From Inquilinus sp039594555 (GTDB lineage: Bacteria; Pseudomonadota; Alphaproteobacteria; DSM-16000; Inquilinaceae), in NCBI RefSeq assembly GCF_039594555.1, contig NZ_JBCNNF010000324.1, positions 1 to 7,822 on the forward strand: DNA of 7,822 nt. The letters are read 5' to 3'. Within the stretch, counting starts at the first letter, position 1; each line of letters starts with the position of its first letter. The notes below the pieces were generated by a model, which did no database searches, was not told where the DNA came from, and saw only the letters and a program-made list of their open reading frames with translations. This document shows, piece after piece, positions 1-7,680 of the stretch. Position numbers and translations under genes: made by a program.

Positions 1-771
1 GTCGATCACCACCAGCGCGGCGATGCGCGAGATGGTCGGGGTGTAGACGCTGGTGTTCTCCAGCGTCTCGGCCACCAACGCCACGTCGCTGTAGGGTACC
101 AGCGGCGAATCCGTGCCGGTCAGGCAGATCACCTTGGCGCCGTTCTCGCGCGCGGTCCGTGCCACCTCGATGATCGAGCGGGTGCGGCCGGTGTTGGAGA
201 TCACCACCGCCACATCGCCCGGCTGCATCATCGACGCCGCCATGATCTGCTGATGGGAATCGAGCTCGGCCGAGCACGGCACGCCGAACAGCGGGAATTT
301 CTGCTGCGCGTCCCGGGCGACGATGCCGGAGGCGCCGAAGCCGAAGAAGGCGATCGACCGGGCCTTCTCCAGGATCGCCACCGCCGCCTCGATCGCCGCC
401 TTGTCGAGATGGTTCCGCGCCCAGTCCAGGCTGGACAGGGTGTAGTCGAAGATCTTGTCGACCACCGTGGCCGGGGTGTCGGTGTCGTGCAGCACGGAAT
501 GGGTCGCCGGCAGGCCCAGCGCCAGGCTGTGCGCCAGGCGCAGCCGGAACTCCTGGTAGCCGGCGCAGCCGATGGCGACGCAGAAGCGGATCACCGTCGG
601 CTGGCTGACCTCGGCCAGAAGCGCCATCTCCGCCACCGTCGCCTTGAGCACGCGCGCCGGATCGGCCAGCACCGCGTCGGCGACCTTGCGGTCCGACTTG
701 CGCAGCTCGGGCCGCAGCGTGCGCACCACCTCGAGGATGTTGGCCGTGGCGGGGCGGTCGGTCGTGTCCAT
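1..771 (-). CDS. RpiR/HexR-type transcriptional regulator (HTH + SIS), 3' end off the window
   Basis: Predicted DNA-binding repressor or activator that senses a phosphosugar. The reading frame is open from ATG at 771 to the left edge (257 codons seen); a HexR-family protein is about 280-290 residues, so roughly 30 C-terminal residues are missing. Residues about 20-80 form the RpiR-type HTH domain, with the recognition-helix stretch VSQPTVIRFCVAIGC (55-69) followed by GYQEFRLRLA, which closely resembles HexR. From about residue 138 comes the SIS sugar-phosphate-binding domain, with FGFGASGIVARDAQQKF and later SNTGRTRSIIEVAR, and finally YTPTISRIAALVVID at the edge. It starts 9 bp after the AroE-like gene; a weak AAGGGG ribosome site overlaps the end of that gene, so translation is probably coupled. 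It is the third gene of the leftward operon and is expected to control both divergent arms, including its own. HexR itself responds to 2-keto-3-deoxy-6-phosphogluconate in other Proteobacteria; the effector here is unknown. Confidence 0.9.
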   Translation of the reverse strand, partial: MDTTDRPATANILEVVRTLRPELRKSDRKVADAVLADPARVLKATVAEMALLAEVSQPTVIRFCVAIGCAGYQEFRLRLAHSLALGLPATHSVLHDTDTPATVVDKIFDYTLSSLDWARNHLDKAAIEAAVAILEKARSIAFFGFGASGIVARDAQQKFPLFGVPCSAELDSHQQIMAASMMQPGDVAVVISNTGRTRSIIEVARTARENGAKVICLTGTDSPLVPYSDVALVAETLENTSVYTPTISRIAALVVID

Positions 772-780
772 GGCCGCAGC

Positions 781-1728
781 CTACCCCTTCGCGGCCTCGG
801 CGGCGATGCGGGACAGGTCGTCGAAGCGCGGGCCTGCGGTCGGGATCGGGATGCGGAAGACCTCGGCGATCACCTGGGTCCAGCCATGAATGAAATAGGT
901 CCAGCCATCCTCGATGGTCAGGCCCTGCGCCGCCTGCTGCCGCCGGGCCTGGTCCAGGAACACCAGGTCGCCGCGATAGTTCAGGTCCCAGGCCAGCCCT
1001 TCTTTCGGGAACCGCCCGGCATCGGTCAGCGGCGATCCCGGCGCGTCCTTGCCCAGGCCGGTGGCATTGACCACCACCGAGCCCGGCTTGAGTCCGGCCA
1101 GCACCGAATCGTTGTCGGCCGGCGCCGGAGCCAGCACGTAGTCGACCAGCAGATCGGCCCCCATCTCGCCATGGATGCGGCGGATCTCGTCGAGCCGCGC
1201 CCTGCTGCGGTTCGAGACGACGATCCGCGACGGCCGGTCGCGTCGGGCCCGCATCGCGTGCCAGGTCAGGGCGATGGTGGAGCCGCCGGCGCCTATCGAG
1301 AACAGCTCCGCCCCGGTGTGGGCGAAATGGCCGTCCGGCACGAAGGCGTCGAAGGCGAGGCCCGACGAGATCGGGTCCTTGGCGTGGCAGACCAGCCGGC
1401 CGCCGGCCTTGGAGATGCAGCTGGTCTCGCCCATCAGTGCAGCATGCGGGTCGATCTCGTCGAACTGGTCGCCGCAGGCGTGGAACAGGTCGATCTTGTG
1501 GGTGGTGACCAGGGCGCCGAGCGACAGCGGATCGTCGCGCAGGAAGGCCACGGCCGCGCGATAGGCCGCCGGGTCGGCATGCAGCGGGAAGTCGATGCCG
1601 CGGATCACGGCGTCGTCCAGGCCGAGCGCACGGGCCCAGGCCGGGAACACCTTCATGATCGAGCTTTTGCCGGTGGTGACGCCGATGAAATACAGCGTCG
1701 GCTGGCTGGCGGGCTGATAGGCGGCCAT
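781..1728 (-). CDS. AroE-like (shikimate dehydrogenase-fold) NAD(P)-dependent oxidoreductase, probably not shikimate-specific
   Basis: 315 residues, somewhat longer than typical AroE (about 270-290). The N-terminal substrate domain begins with FIGVTTGKSSIMKVFPAWARALGL, aligning with the AroE opening strand and SxSP loop. The catalytic-pair equivalents look present: Lys78 in GALVTTHK (AroE NVTxPxK) and Asp118 in HAKDPISSG (AroE NTDGxG). The nucleotide domain has the glycine loop GAGGSTIA (146-153), SNRSR (172-176, an NRS/R pattern usually linked to NADP), VVNATGLG (219-226), DLNY and a C-terminal DGWTYFIHGWTQ. Several shikimate-contacting positions are changed: the second Ser of SxS is Ile, the Asn of NVT is Leu, and the C-terminal Gln motif is altered. 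The substrate is therefore probably a sugar, polyol or derivative handled by this locus. It lies 3 bp after the cupin gene, with GGAG 8 bp before the ATG. Classification to the AroE fold is firm; the reaction is inferred. Confidence 0.85.
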   Translation of the reverse strand: MAAYQPASQPTLYFIGVTTGKSSIMKVFPAWARALGLDDAVIRGIDFPLHADPAAYRAAVAFLRDDPLSLGALVTTHKIDLFHACGDQFDEIDPHAALMGETSCISKAGGRLVCHAKDPISSGLAFDAFVPDGHFAHTGAELFSIGAGGSTIALTWHAMRARRDRPSRIVVSNRSRARLDEIRRIHGEMGADLLVDYVLAPAPADNDSVLAGLKPGSVVVNATGLGKDAPGSPLTDAGRFPKEGLAWDLNYRGDLVFLDQARRQQAAQGLTIEDGWTYFIHGWTQVIAEVFRIPIPTAGPRFDDLSRIAAEAAKG

Positions 1729-1731
1729 GGT

Positions 1732-2355
1732 TCAGGCTCCCGCGAACAGAGCGTCGATCCGCGCCTGCGGCCGCGGCCGGTAGTCCGGGTTGTCGACCGC
1801 GACCCAGCCGCCGGCCCCGTCGTCGAGGATGCGCTGCCGCATGCCGCCGGCCTGCTCGATGATGCCGTAATCCTGCCCGGCATCGGCCGGGTAGCAGAAG
1901 CTCATCACCAGCTCGCCGTCCCCGACATTGACCGAGCGGTGGATCCACCAGGGCGGCACGTAGCAGATGGTGCGCGGCGTGATCTCGACGATGCGGATCT
2001 CGCCCGCCGGCGATTCCATCAGCATCAGGCCGCGCCCGGCCTCGCCGGTGTAGATCTCCGGCCGGTCGGCCCTGGCATGGATGTGGCCACGGGTCAGGAA
2101 GTATTCCCGCCCGATGCGGCCCGGCACCATGCGGGTGACGCCGAAGATCAGGTCTCCGGCCGCGGCGGAGGGCCGGTAGTCCTGCACCTCGTAGACGACC
2201 CGGTCGCCGCCTCCCGCCACCGCCGCCACGAAGGCCGCCGCGTCGCCGTAAAGGCCGGAGAGGTCGGAGAGGCGCTTGACGTAGCGCCCGGTCGCCCCCG
2301 AGAGGCTCCCATCGGTCACGCCGATGACGCATCGCCCCGGCTCGCGCAGCTGCAT
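1732..2355 (-). CDS. Cupin-type glucose-6-phosphate isomerase family protein (aldose-ketose isomerase)
   Basis: 207 residues, matching the cupin phosphoglucose isomerase family (PF06560; the Pyrococcus enzyme is 189 residues). The core reads YFLTRGHIHARADRPEIY, then YVPPWWIHRSVNVGD and SFCYPADAGQDYG. The expected metal ligands are His91, His93, Glu100 and His139, with the same spacing as the ligands of the archaeal enzyme (88, 90, 97, 136 from memory). It should be a soluble, metal-dependent isomerase interconverting an aldose and a ketose, phosphorylated or free. In the archaeal-type motif YPADAGHDYG the His is Gln161 here. It is the first gene of the leftward operon. The frame continues upstream without a stop far into the antisense of the transporter genes, but the start at 2355 is chosen because GGAG lies 8 bp before it and family homology begins just after. 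The likely role is to convert the imported sugar into the ketose used by the FGGY kinase. Substrate is uncertain. Confidence 0.85.
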   Translation of the reverse strand: MQLREPGRCVIGVTDGSLSGATGRYVKRLSDLSGLYGDAAAFVAAVAGGGDRVVYEVQDYRPSAAAGDLIFGVTRMVPGRIGREYFLTRGHIHARADRPEIYTGEAGRGLMLMESPAGEIRIVEITPRTICYVPPWWIHRSVNVGDGELVMSFCYPADAGQDYGIIEQAGGMRQRILDDGAGGWVAVDNPDYRPRPQARIDALFAGA

Positions 2356-2370
2356 GGTTCGCTCCGATTT

Positions 2371-2388
2371 CGTAGCGCTACTACGTAG
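2371..2388. promoter_or_regulatory. Predicted operator 1 (HexR/RpiR-like inverted repeat) near the cupin gene
   Basis: CGTAG-CGCTA-CTACG (2371-2385) is a perfect 5-bp inverted repeat with a 5-base spacer. It contains the 10-bp palindrome GTAGCGCTAC and abuts the 8-bp palindrome CTACGTAG (2381-2388). It lies 16 bp upstream of the cupin start codon. The 15-bp layout GTA-N7-TAC resembles the HexR box TGTAAT-N3-ATTACA in degenerate form, and a second site of the same geometry lies 94 bp away. Binding is inferred from symmetry and from the HexR-like regulator at the end of this operon. Confidence 0.5.
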
Positions 2389-2446
2389 CCAGGATGAATG
2401 AGCCAGTTCTGGCGCCGTTTCAAGCGCCGATCTCAACAGAATCGAA

Positions 2447-2475
2447 TTGACCGTCCGGCGATTAGGTACTTTAAC
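2447..2475 (+). promoter_or_regulatory. Predicted sigma-70 promoter for the transporter-kinase operon
   Basis: TTGACC at 2447-2452 (5 of 6 to the -35 consensus) is followed, after exactly 17 bases, by TTTAAC at 2470-2475 (4 of 6 to the -10 consensus). The local sequence is distinctly AT-richer than the surrounding DNA. Transcription would start near 2482, about 40 bases before the binding-protein ATG. An inverted repeat covers the -10, consistent with repression. No similarly clear promoter was found for the leftward operon: TTGAAA (2423-2418, minus strand) has only a poor -10 partner. Confidence 0.5.
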
Positions 2476-2479
2476 TACC
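2465..2479. promoter_or_regulatory. Predicted operator 2 (HexR/RpiR-like inverted repeat) over the transporter -10
   Basis: GGTACTTTAACTACC is a 15-bp imperfect inverted repeat (GGTAC-N5-CTACC). The symmetry extends to TTAGGTA...TACCAAA (2462-2482) with a mismatch. It matches 10 of 15 positions of the HexR-type consensus TGTAATTAAATTACA as I recall it. It overlaps the predicted -10 hexamer, the expected position for a repressor that blocks RNA polymerase. It shares geometry with operator 1, with centres 94 bp apart, close to nine helical turns. Confidence 0.5.
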
Positions 2480-2506
2480 AAACCGGGTCGGAACAGGCCC
2501 GTCATC

Positions 2507-2514
2507 AGGGGAGG
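2507..2514 (+). promoter_or_regulatory. Ribosome binding site fixing the start of the binding protein
   Basis: AGGGGAGG ends 6 bases before ATG 2521. This strong Shine-Dalgarno sequence favours 2521 over the upstream in-frame ATG at 2398. The upstream start would add 41 arginine-rich residues in front of the signal peptide and would lie upstream of the predicted promoter. Confidence 0.75.
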
Positions 2515-2520
2515 ATCCGG

Positions 2521-3486
2521 ATGTTCAAGACCGCGTTGACGGGGTGCCTGGCGACGACCGCCCTCCTGATCGGCAGCGCCCAGGCGGCGGACTGCATGAT
2601 CGGCATCTCGATGAAGACGCTGAACGCGCCCTATTTCGCCGCGCAGGAGGCCGCGGCCAAGGACCAGGCCGCCAAGGCCGGCTGCCAGGTGGCCACGGCC
2701 GACGCCCAGAACGACATGGGCAAGCAGATCGGCGACGTCGAGGACATGGTGTCCAAGGGCGTCAACCTGCTGATCATCAACGCCGCCGACCCGCAGGGGC
2801 TGGTCCCCGCCATCAACGCCGCAGCCGCGGCGGGGGTGAAGGTGATCGCGATCGACAGCACAGTCGACCTCAAGGCCAAGTACATCACCCTGATCCAGTC
2901 CTCGAACGACCAGAACGGCTTCCAGGTCGGCCAGTGGCTGGCGCAGTCGACCGCCGGCAAGGACCTCAAGATCGCCCTGCTGTCCGGCGAGAAAGGCAAT
3001 GTCGTCGGGCAGGAGCGCCGGCTGGGCGTGTTCCGCGGCCTGGTCGAGGGCCAACTGGTCAATGGCGGCAAGGTCAGCTTCGCCGTGGTCGGCCAGGGCT
3101 GGGGCGGCTGGACGCATGAGGGCGGGCTGAAGGCGATGGAGGACCTGCTGGTGGCCCATCCCGACATCAATGTCGTGCTCGGCGAGAACGATTCGATGGT
3201 GTTGGGCGCCCGCAAGGCGTTGGAGGCCGCGGGCAAGACGAAGGACGTGCTGCTGCTGGCCGCCGCCGACGGGCAGAAGGAGGCGCTCCAGTTGATCCAG
3301 GAAGGGCAGTACGGCGCCACCGGGCTGAACGACCCGGACCTGATCGCGCGCACCGCGGTCGATGTCGGCATGAAGGCGCTGGACGGGTCGCTGCCCGCCG
3401 ATTTCCCGCGCGTCGACCTGACCACGCCCGCCGCCATCACCAAGGACAATGTCGGCAAGTACTACCGGCCGGACGCGGTGTTCTGA
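2521..3486 (+). CDS. Periplasmic sugar-binding protein of a ribose-type (CUT2) ABC transporter
   Basis: 321 residues. It has a classic Sec signal peptide (MFKTAL, hydrophobic core, SAQA; predicted cleavage after Ala22), so the mature protein acts in the periplasm and delivers ligand to the downstream permease. The fold is Peripla_BP_4/RbsB-like: GISMKTLNAPYFAAQ (28-42), DAQNDMGKQIGDVEDM, VNLLIINAADP, VKVIAIDSTVD (106-116), GENDSMVLGARKAL (221-234), AAADGQKEAL and GLNDPDLIA. Compared with E. coli RbsB, contacts equivalent to Asp89, Arg141, Asn190 and Asp215 appear retained (Asp112, Arg167, Asn223, Asp250). Asn13, Arg90, Phe164 and Gln235 are replaced (Ala36, Ser113, a Trp in WGGW, Asn270). This suggests a monosaccharide other than ribose. 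Cys25 and Cys55 are the only cysteines in the predicted mature chain and could form a disulfide. It is the first gene of the operon, with its own promoter and a strong ribosome site. Confidence 0.93.
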   Translation: MFKTALTGCLATTALLIGSAQAADCMIGISMKTLNAPYFAAQEAAAKDQAAKAGCQVATADAQNDMGKQIGDVEDMVSKGVNLLIINAADPQGLVPAINAAAAAGVKVIAIDSTVDLKAKYITLIQSSNDQNGFQVGQWLAQSTAGKDLKIALLSGEKGNVVGQERRLGVFRGLVEGQLVNGGKVSFAVVGQGWGGWTHEGGLKAMEDLLVAHPDINVVLGENDSMVLGARKALEAAGKTKDVLLLAAADGQKEALQLIQEGQYGATGLNDPDLIARTAVDVGMKALDGSLPADFPRVDLTTPAAITKDNVGKYYRPDAVF

Positions 3487-3493
3487 TCCGGGT

Positions 3494-3516
3494 GGGCGGC
3501 GGTCGCCCCGCCGCCC
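3494..3516. other. GC-rich hairpin between binding-protein and ATPase genes
   Basis: GGGCGGCGG (3494-3502) and CCGCCGCCC (3508-3516) are perfect 9-bp arms around a 5-base loop, starting 7 bases after the binding-protein stop. There is no T-run after it, so it is not a canonical terminator. Stem-loops at this place in binding-protein operons often protect the upstream mRNA or cause partial termination, giving more binding protein than ATPase and permease. That role is inferred here. Confidence 0.55.
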
Positions 3517-3540
3517 TGCCCCTTCACGGCAAGGAGCGTC

Positions 3541-5046
<1,506 letters not shown>

Positions 5047-5049
5047 CGC

Positions 5050-6036
5050 ATGACCACGACTGTAGCCGCAACGCCGGACACGCCGCGCAGCCGCACCGAT
5101 ATCGGCGAGCTGTTCCACCGCTACGGCACCTTCTGCATCTTCGTGCTGCTGATCGTCGGCGCCCATCTGATGTCGCCCGCCTTCCTGACCGAGCGGAACA
5201 TCATGAACGTGCTGCGCCAGATCTCCAGCACCGGGATCATGGCGGTCGGCATGCTGCTGGTGATCCTGACCCGCGGCATCGATCTGTCGGTCGGGTCGGT
5301 CTCGGCGCTGGGCAGCGTGCTGTCGGCCTATCTGGTCGCCACCTGGCCGCCCGAGGCCTCGACCGCGCTGGTGGTGCTGGCCGGCGCCGGCTGCGGCCTG
5401 GTCACCGGCATCCTCGTCGCCTATCTGCGGCTGCCGGCCTTCGTCATGACCCTGGCGATGATGACCGCGGCGCGCGGCCTGTCGCTGATCATCTCCAACG
5501 GCCAGCCGATCCTGCTGGGCGACAGCGGCCAGGCCTTCACCGATTTCGGCGCCGGCTTCTTGTTCGGCGTGCCGCAGCCGGTGATCCTGATGTTCGCCGT
5601 CTTCATCGTCGGCGGGGTGGTGCTGGGCTTCACCAAATTCGGCCGCATCGTCCGGGCCATCGGCTCGAATGAAGAGGCGGTGCGCCTGTCCGGCATCGCG
5701 GTGCCGCGCTATGTCTGCGCCGTCTATGTCATCTCCGGCGCGCTGGCCGCCCTGGCCGGCATCATCTCCACCGCCCGGGCGGGGGTCGGCTCGGCCCAGG
5801 TCGGCGTCGGGGCCGAGCTGGCGGTGATCGCCGCGGTGGTGATCGGCGGCGCCAGCCTGATGGGCGGGCGCGGCGGCGCGGTCAACACGCTGCTGGGCGC
5901 CATGGTGATGGGGGTGATCGGCAACATCATGAACCTGGCCAATGTCCCGGGCTATCATCAGCAGGTCCTGATGGGCGCGATCATCGTGATCGCCGTGCTG
6001 CTGCAGCACGGCACGCGCTGGCTGCGCCGGCATTAG
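5050..6036 (+). CDS. Sugar ABC transporter permease (RbsC/BPD_transp_2 family)
   Basis: 328 residues, normal for a single-subunit CUT2 permease that forms a homodimeric inner-membrane channel. After a polar N-terminus of about 25 residues there are about ten hydrophobic segments, roughly 28-44, 62-75, 84-98, 105-126, 130-150, 170-195, 218-241, 252-270, 279-297 and 304-321. Family hallmarks are LVILTRGIDLSVGS (70-83), the cytoplasmic ATPase-coupling loop GSNEEAVRLSGIAV (from 205), VIGGASLMGGRGG (264-276) followed by LLGAMVMGVIGNIMNL, and the C-terminal YHQQVLMGAIIVIAVL. The ATG follows the ATPase stop after only 3 bases with no strong ribosome site, so translation is probably coupled. Specificity cannot be read from this subunit; it follows the binding protein. 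Confidence 0.94.
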   Translation: MTTTVAATPDTPRSRTDIGELFHRYGTFCIFVLLIVGAHLMSPAFLTERNIMNVLRQISSTGIMAVGMLLVILTRGIDLSVGSVSALGSVLSAYLVATWPPEASTALVVLAGAGCGLVTGILVAYLRLPAFVMTLAMMTAARGLSLIISNGQPILLGDSGQAFTDFGAGFLFGVPQPVILMFAVFIVGGVVLGFTKFGRIVRAIGSNEEAVRLSGIAVPRYVCAVYVISGALAALAGIISTARAGVGSAQVGVGAELAVIAAVVIGGASLMGGRGGAVNTLLGAMVMGVIGNIMNLANVPGYHQQVLMGAIIVIAVLLQHGTRWLRRH

Positions 6037-6056
6037 GCCTGCCGCACGGAGCCAAG

Positions 6057-7559
6057 ATGACCCGCGACCTCGCCCTTTCGATCGATGTCGGCACCGGCAG
6101 CGCGCGGGCGGCGCTGGTCGACGGCGGCGGCCGGATCCTGGCCATCGCCGCGAAGGAGCACGAGCAGATCGTGCCGCAATTCGGCTGGTCGGAGCAGCGG
6201 CCGGCCGATTGGTGGGCCGGGGTCGTGCAGTCGGTGCGCATGGTGCTGGACGAGGTCGAGGGCGCCCGTTCCCGCATCGCCGCAATCTGCGCCTGCGGTC
6301 AGATGCACGGCACGGTGCTGGTCGACGACAGCGGCGCCCTGACCCGCGACACCGTCCCCTTGTGGAACGACAAGCGCACCCTCGACCTGGTCACGGCGTT
6401 CGAGCGCGACCATGCGCCGGACAGCTACCTGGCCGAGAGCGGTAACCCGCCGACGCCGGCCTGGCCCGGCTTCAAGCTGGCCTGGATCCGCGACCACGAC
6501 CCCGAGGCTTGGCGCCGGACGGCGGCCGTGATGATGCCGAAGGACTATGTCAATTTCCGCCTGACCGGCGAGATCGCCATGGAGGCGACGGAAGGGTCCT
6601 GCAGCTTCCTGATGAACCCGGCGACGCGCGACTGGTCGCCGGCCATGATCGCGCTCCTGGGCCTGGACGGCTCCAAGCTGCCGCGGCTGCGCTCGCCGCT
6701 GGAGATCCTGGGCGGCGTCACCGCAGAGGCGGCCGCGGAGACCGGGCTGCTCAAGGGCACGCCGGTGCTGGTCGGCGGCGCCGACTATCCGACGGCTCTC
6801 CTGGGCTCCGGCGCCTGCCGGCCGGGGCTGGTCTCCGACGTCACCGGCACCTCCTCGATCATCACCCTGATCACCGAGGCGCCGCTGCTCGATCCCGAGA
6901 TCTGCAACGTCGCCACGATCGAGGGCGGCTGGGGACCCTTCGTGCTGCTGGAGAGCGGCGGCGACGCCATGCGCTGGGCCCGCCGCGCCTTCCATGAGGG
7001 CACGCTGGGCTATTCAGAGATCGTCGCCAAGGCGGCCGAGGCCGCGCCGGGCGCCGGCGGCCTGTTCTTCCTGCCCTATCTGGTGGGCGAGCGGCTGGGC
7101 GCCCATCGCAACGCCCGGGCCCAGTTCTTCGGCCTCGGCGCCGGCCACGGCCTGGCCGAGCTGCACCGGGCGGCGCTGGAGGGCGTGGCCTTCGCCGTCA
7201 CCCGCCACATCCGGGTGATGGAGGCGGCGTCGGGCCGGCCGCTGGACCGGCTGATCGCGTCGGGCGGCGGCGCCAAGACCGAGCTGTGGCTGAAGATCAA
7301 GGCCAGCGCCACCGGCCTGCCGATCCTGGTGCCGGAGGAGGCGGAGTGCGGCGTGGTCGGCTGCGCCGCCATGGTCGCCGCCGCCAGCGGCCGGTTCGGC
7401 ACGGTGCAGGACGCGGCCGGGGCCTTCGTGCGCTACGGCGCCGAGATCTCGCCCGACCCCGCCTGGGCCGAGCGCTATGCCCGAATGCAGCCGGTCTTCG
7501 ACCGGCTCTACCACCACAGCCAGGCGCTGTATGACGATTTGGACGGGATTACGGGGTAG
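6057..7559 (+). CDS. FGGY-family carbohydrate kinase (xylulokinase-like)
   Basis: 500 residues, the usual FGGY length. It transfers the ATP gamma-phosphate to a sugar, typically a ketose or polyol, in the cytoplasm. The first actin-like domain opens with LSIDVGTGSARAALVD (Asp10 in the phosphate loop), then GQMHG (81-85) and LWNDKR (102-107), as in xylulokinase, and PKDYVNFRLTGE (161-172). The second domain has GGADYPTALLGSG (from 240; Asp243 is the expected catalytic base), VTGTSSIITL (phosphate loop) and SGGGAKTELWLKIKA (402-416, adenosine region). XylB proper has GGDNAAG around the base, so GGADYPT marks another subgroup and the substrate may not be D-xylulose. It starts 20 bp after the permease with GGAG 5 bases before the ATG, and is the last gene of the operon. 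It should trap the imported sugar, or its isomerised or oxidised product, as a phosphate ester. Confidence 0.92.
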   Translation: MTRDLALSIDVGTGSARAALVDGGGRILAIAAKEHEQIVPQFGWSEQRPADWWAGVVQSVRMVLDEVEGARSRIAAICACGQMHGTVLVDDSGALTRDTVPLWNDKRTLDLVTAFERDHAPDSYLAESGNPPTPAWPGFKLAWIRDHDPEAWRRTAAVMMPKDYVNFRLTGEIAMEATEGSCSFLMNPATRDWSPAMIALLGLDGSKLPRLRSPLEILGGVTAEAAAETGLLKGTPVLVGGADYPTALLGSGACRPGLVSDVTGTSSIITLITEAPLLDPEICNVATIEGGWGPFVLLESGGDAMRWARRAFHEGTLGYSEIVAKAAEAAPGAGGLFFLPYLVGERLGAHRNARAQFFGLGAGHGLAELHRAALEGVAFAVTRHIRVMEAASGRPLDRLIASGGGAKTELWLKIKASATGLPILVPEEAECGVVGCAAMVAAASGRFGTVQDAAGAFVRYGAEISPDPAWAERYARMQPVFDRLYHHSQALYDDLDGITG

Positions 7560-7580
7560 CGCGTCAGAACATATCCCTCA

Positions 7581-7670
7581 CCGTCATTGCGAGGAGGCGA
7601 AGCCGACGAAGCAATCCATGCCTCCGCTCTTGCGGATCGATGGATTGCTTCGCTGCGCTCGCAATGACGG
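7581..7670. repeat. Long imperfect palindromic repeat of alphaproteobacterial type, possible bidirectional terminator
   Basis: The left arm (7581-7619) and right arm (7640-7670) are inverted copies. The outer 13 bases CCGTCATTGCGAG and the inner 13 bases CGAAGCAATCCAT match perfectly, separated by 13 bases on the left and 5 on the right. The 20-base loop holds a small hairpin, TCCGC-TCTT-GCGGA (7623-7636). Elements with these arms occur in many copies between genes in numerous alphaproteobacterial genomes, and give spurious translations of the HCERSEAI type, as here. It occupies most of the 121-bp gap between two convergent genes, where a stable stem-loop could end transcription from both sides. 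Nothing else is visible in the gap. Confidence 0.85.
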
Positions 7671-7680
7671 TATGGGAAAC

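Noticed and set aside
253..2388. Plus-strand open frame of 711 codons across the leftward operon
   Set aside because: It is antisense to three well-recognised genes and has an Arg/His/Gly-rich composition with no recognisable domain. This is a by-product of high GC.
2394..2423. TTGAAA as a -35 element for the leftward operon
   Set aside because: At 17-18 base spacing the -10 candidates (CATTCA, ATTCAT) match only 2-3 of 6 positions, too weak to annotate as a promoter.
2411..2428. GGCGC-N8-GCGCC inverted repeat in the divergent region
   Set aside because: Five-base GC arms are expected by chance in DNA this GC-rich, and the site is not repeated nearby.
2398..2520. N-terminal extension of the binding protein from ATG 2398
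   Set aside because: It would bury the signal peptide, has no good ribosome site, and spans the predicted promoter and operator. ATG 2521 has a strong Shine-Dalgarno sequence.
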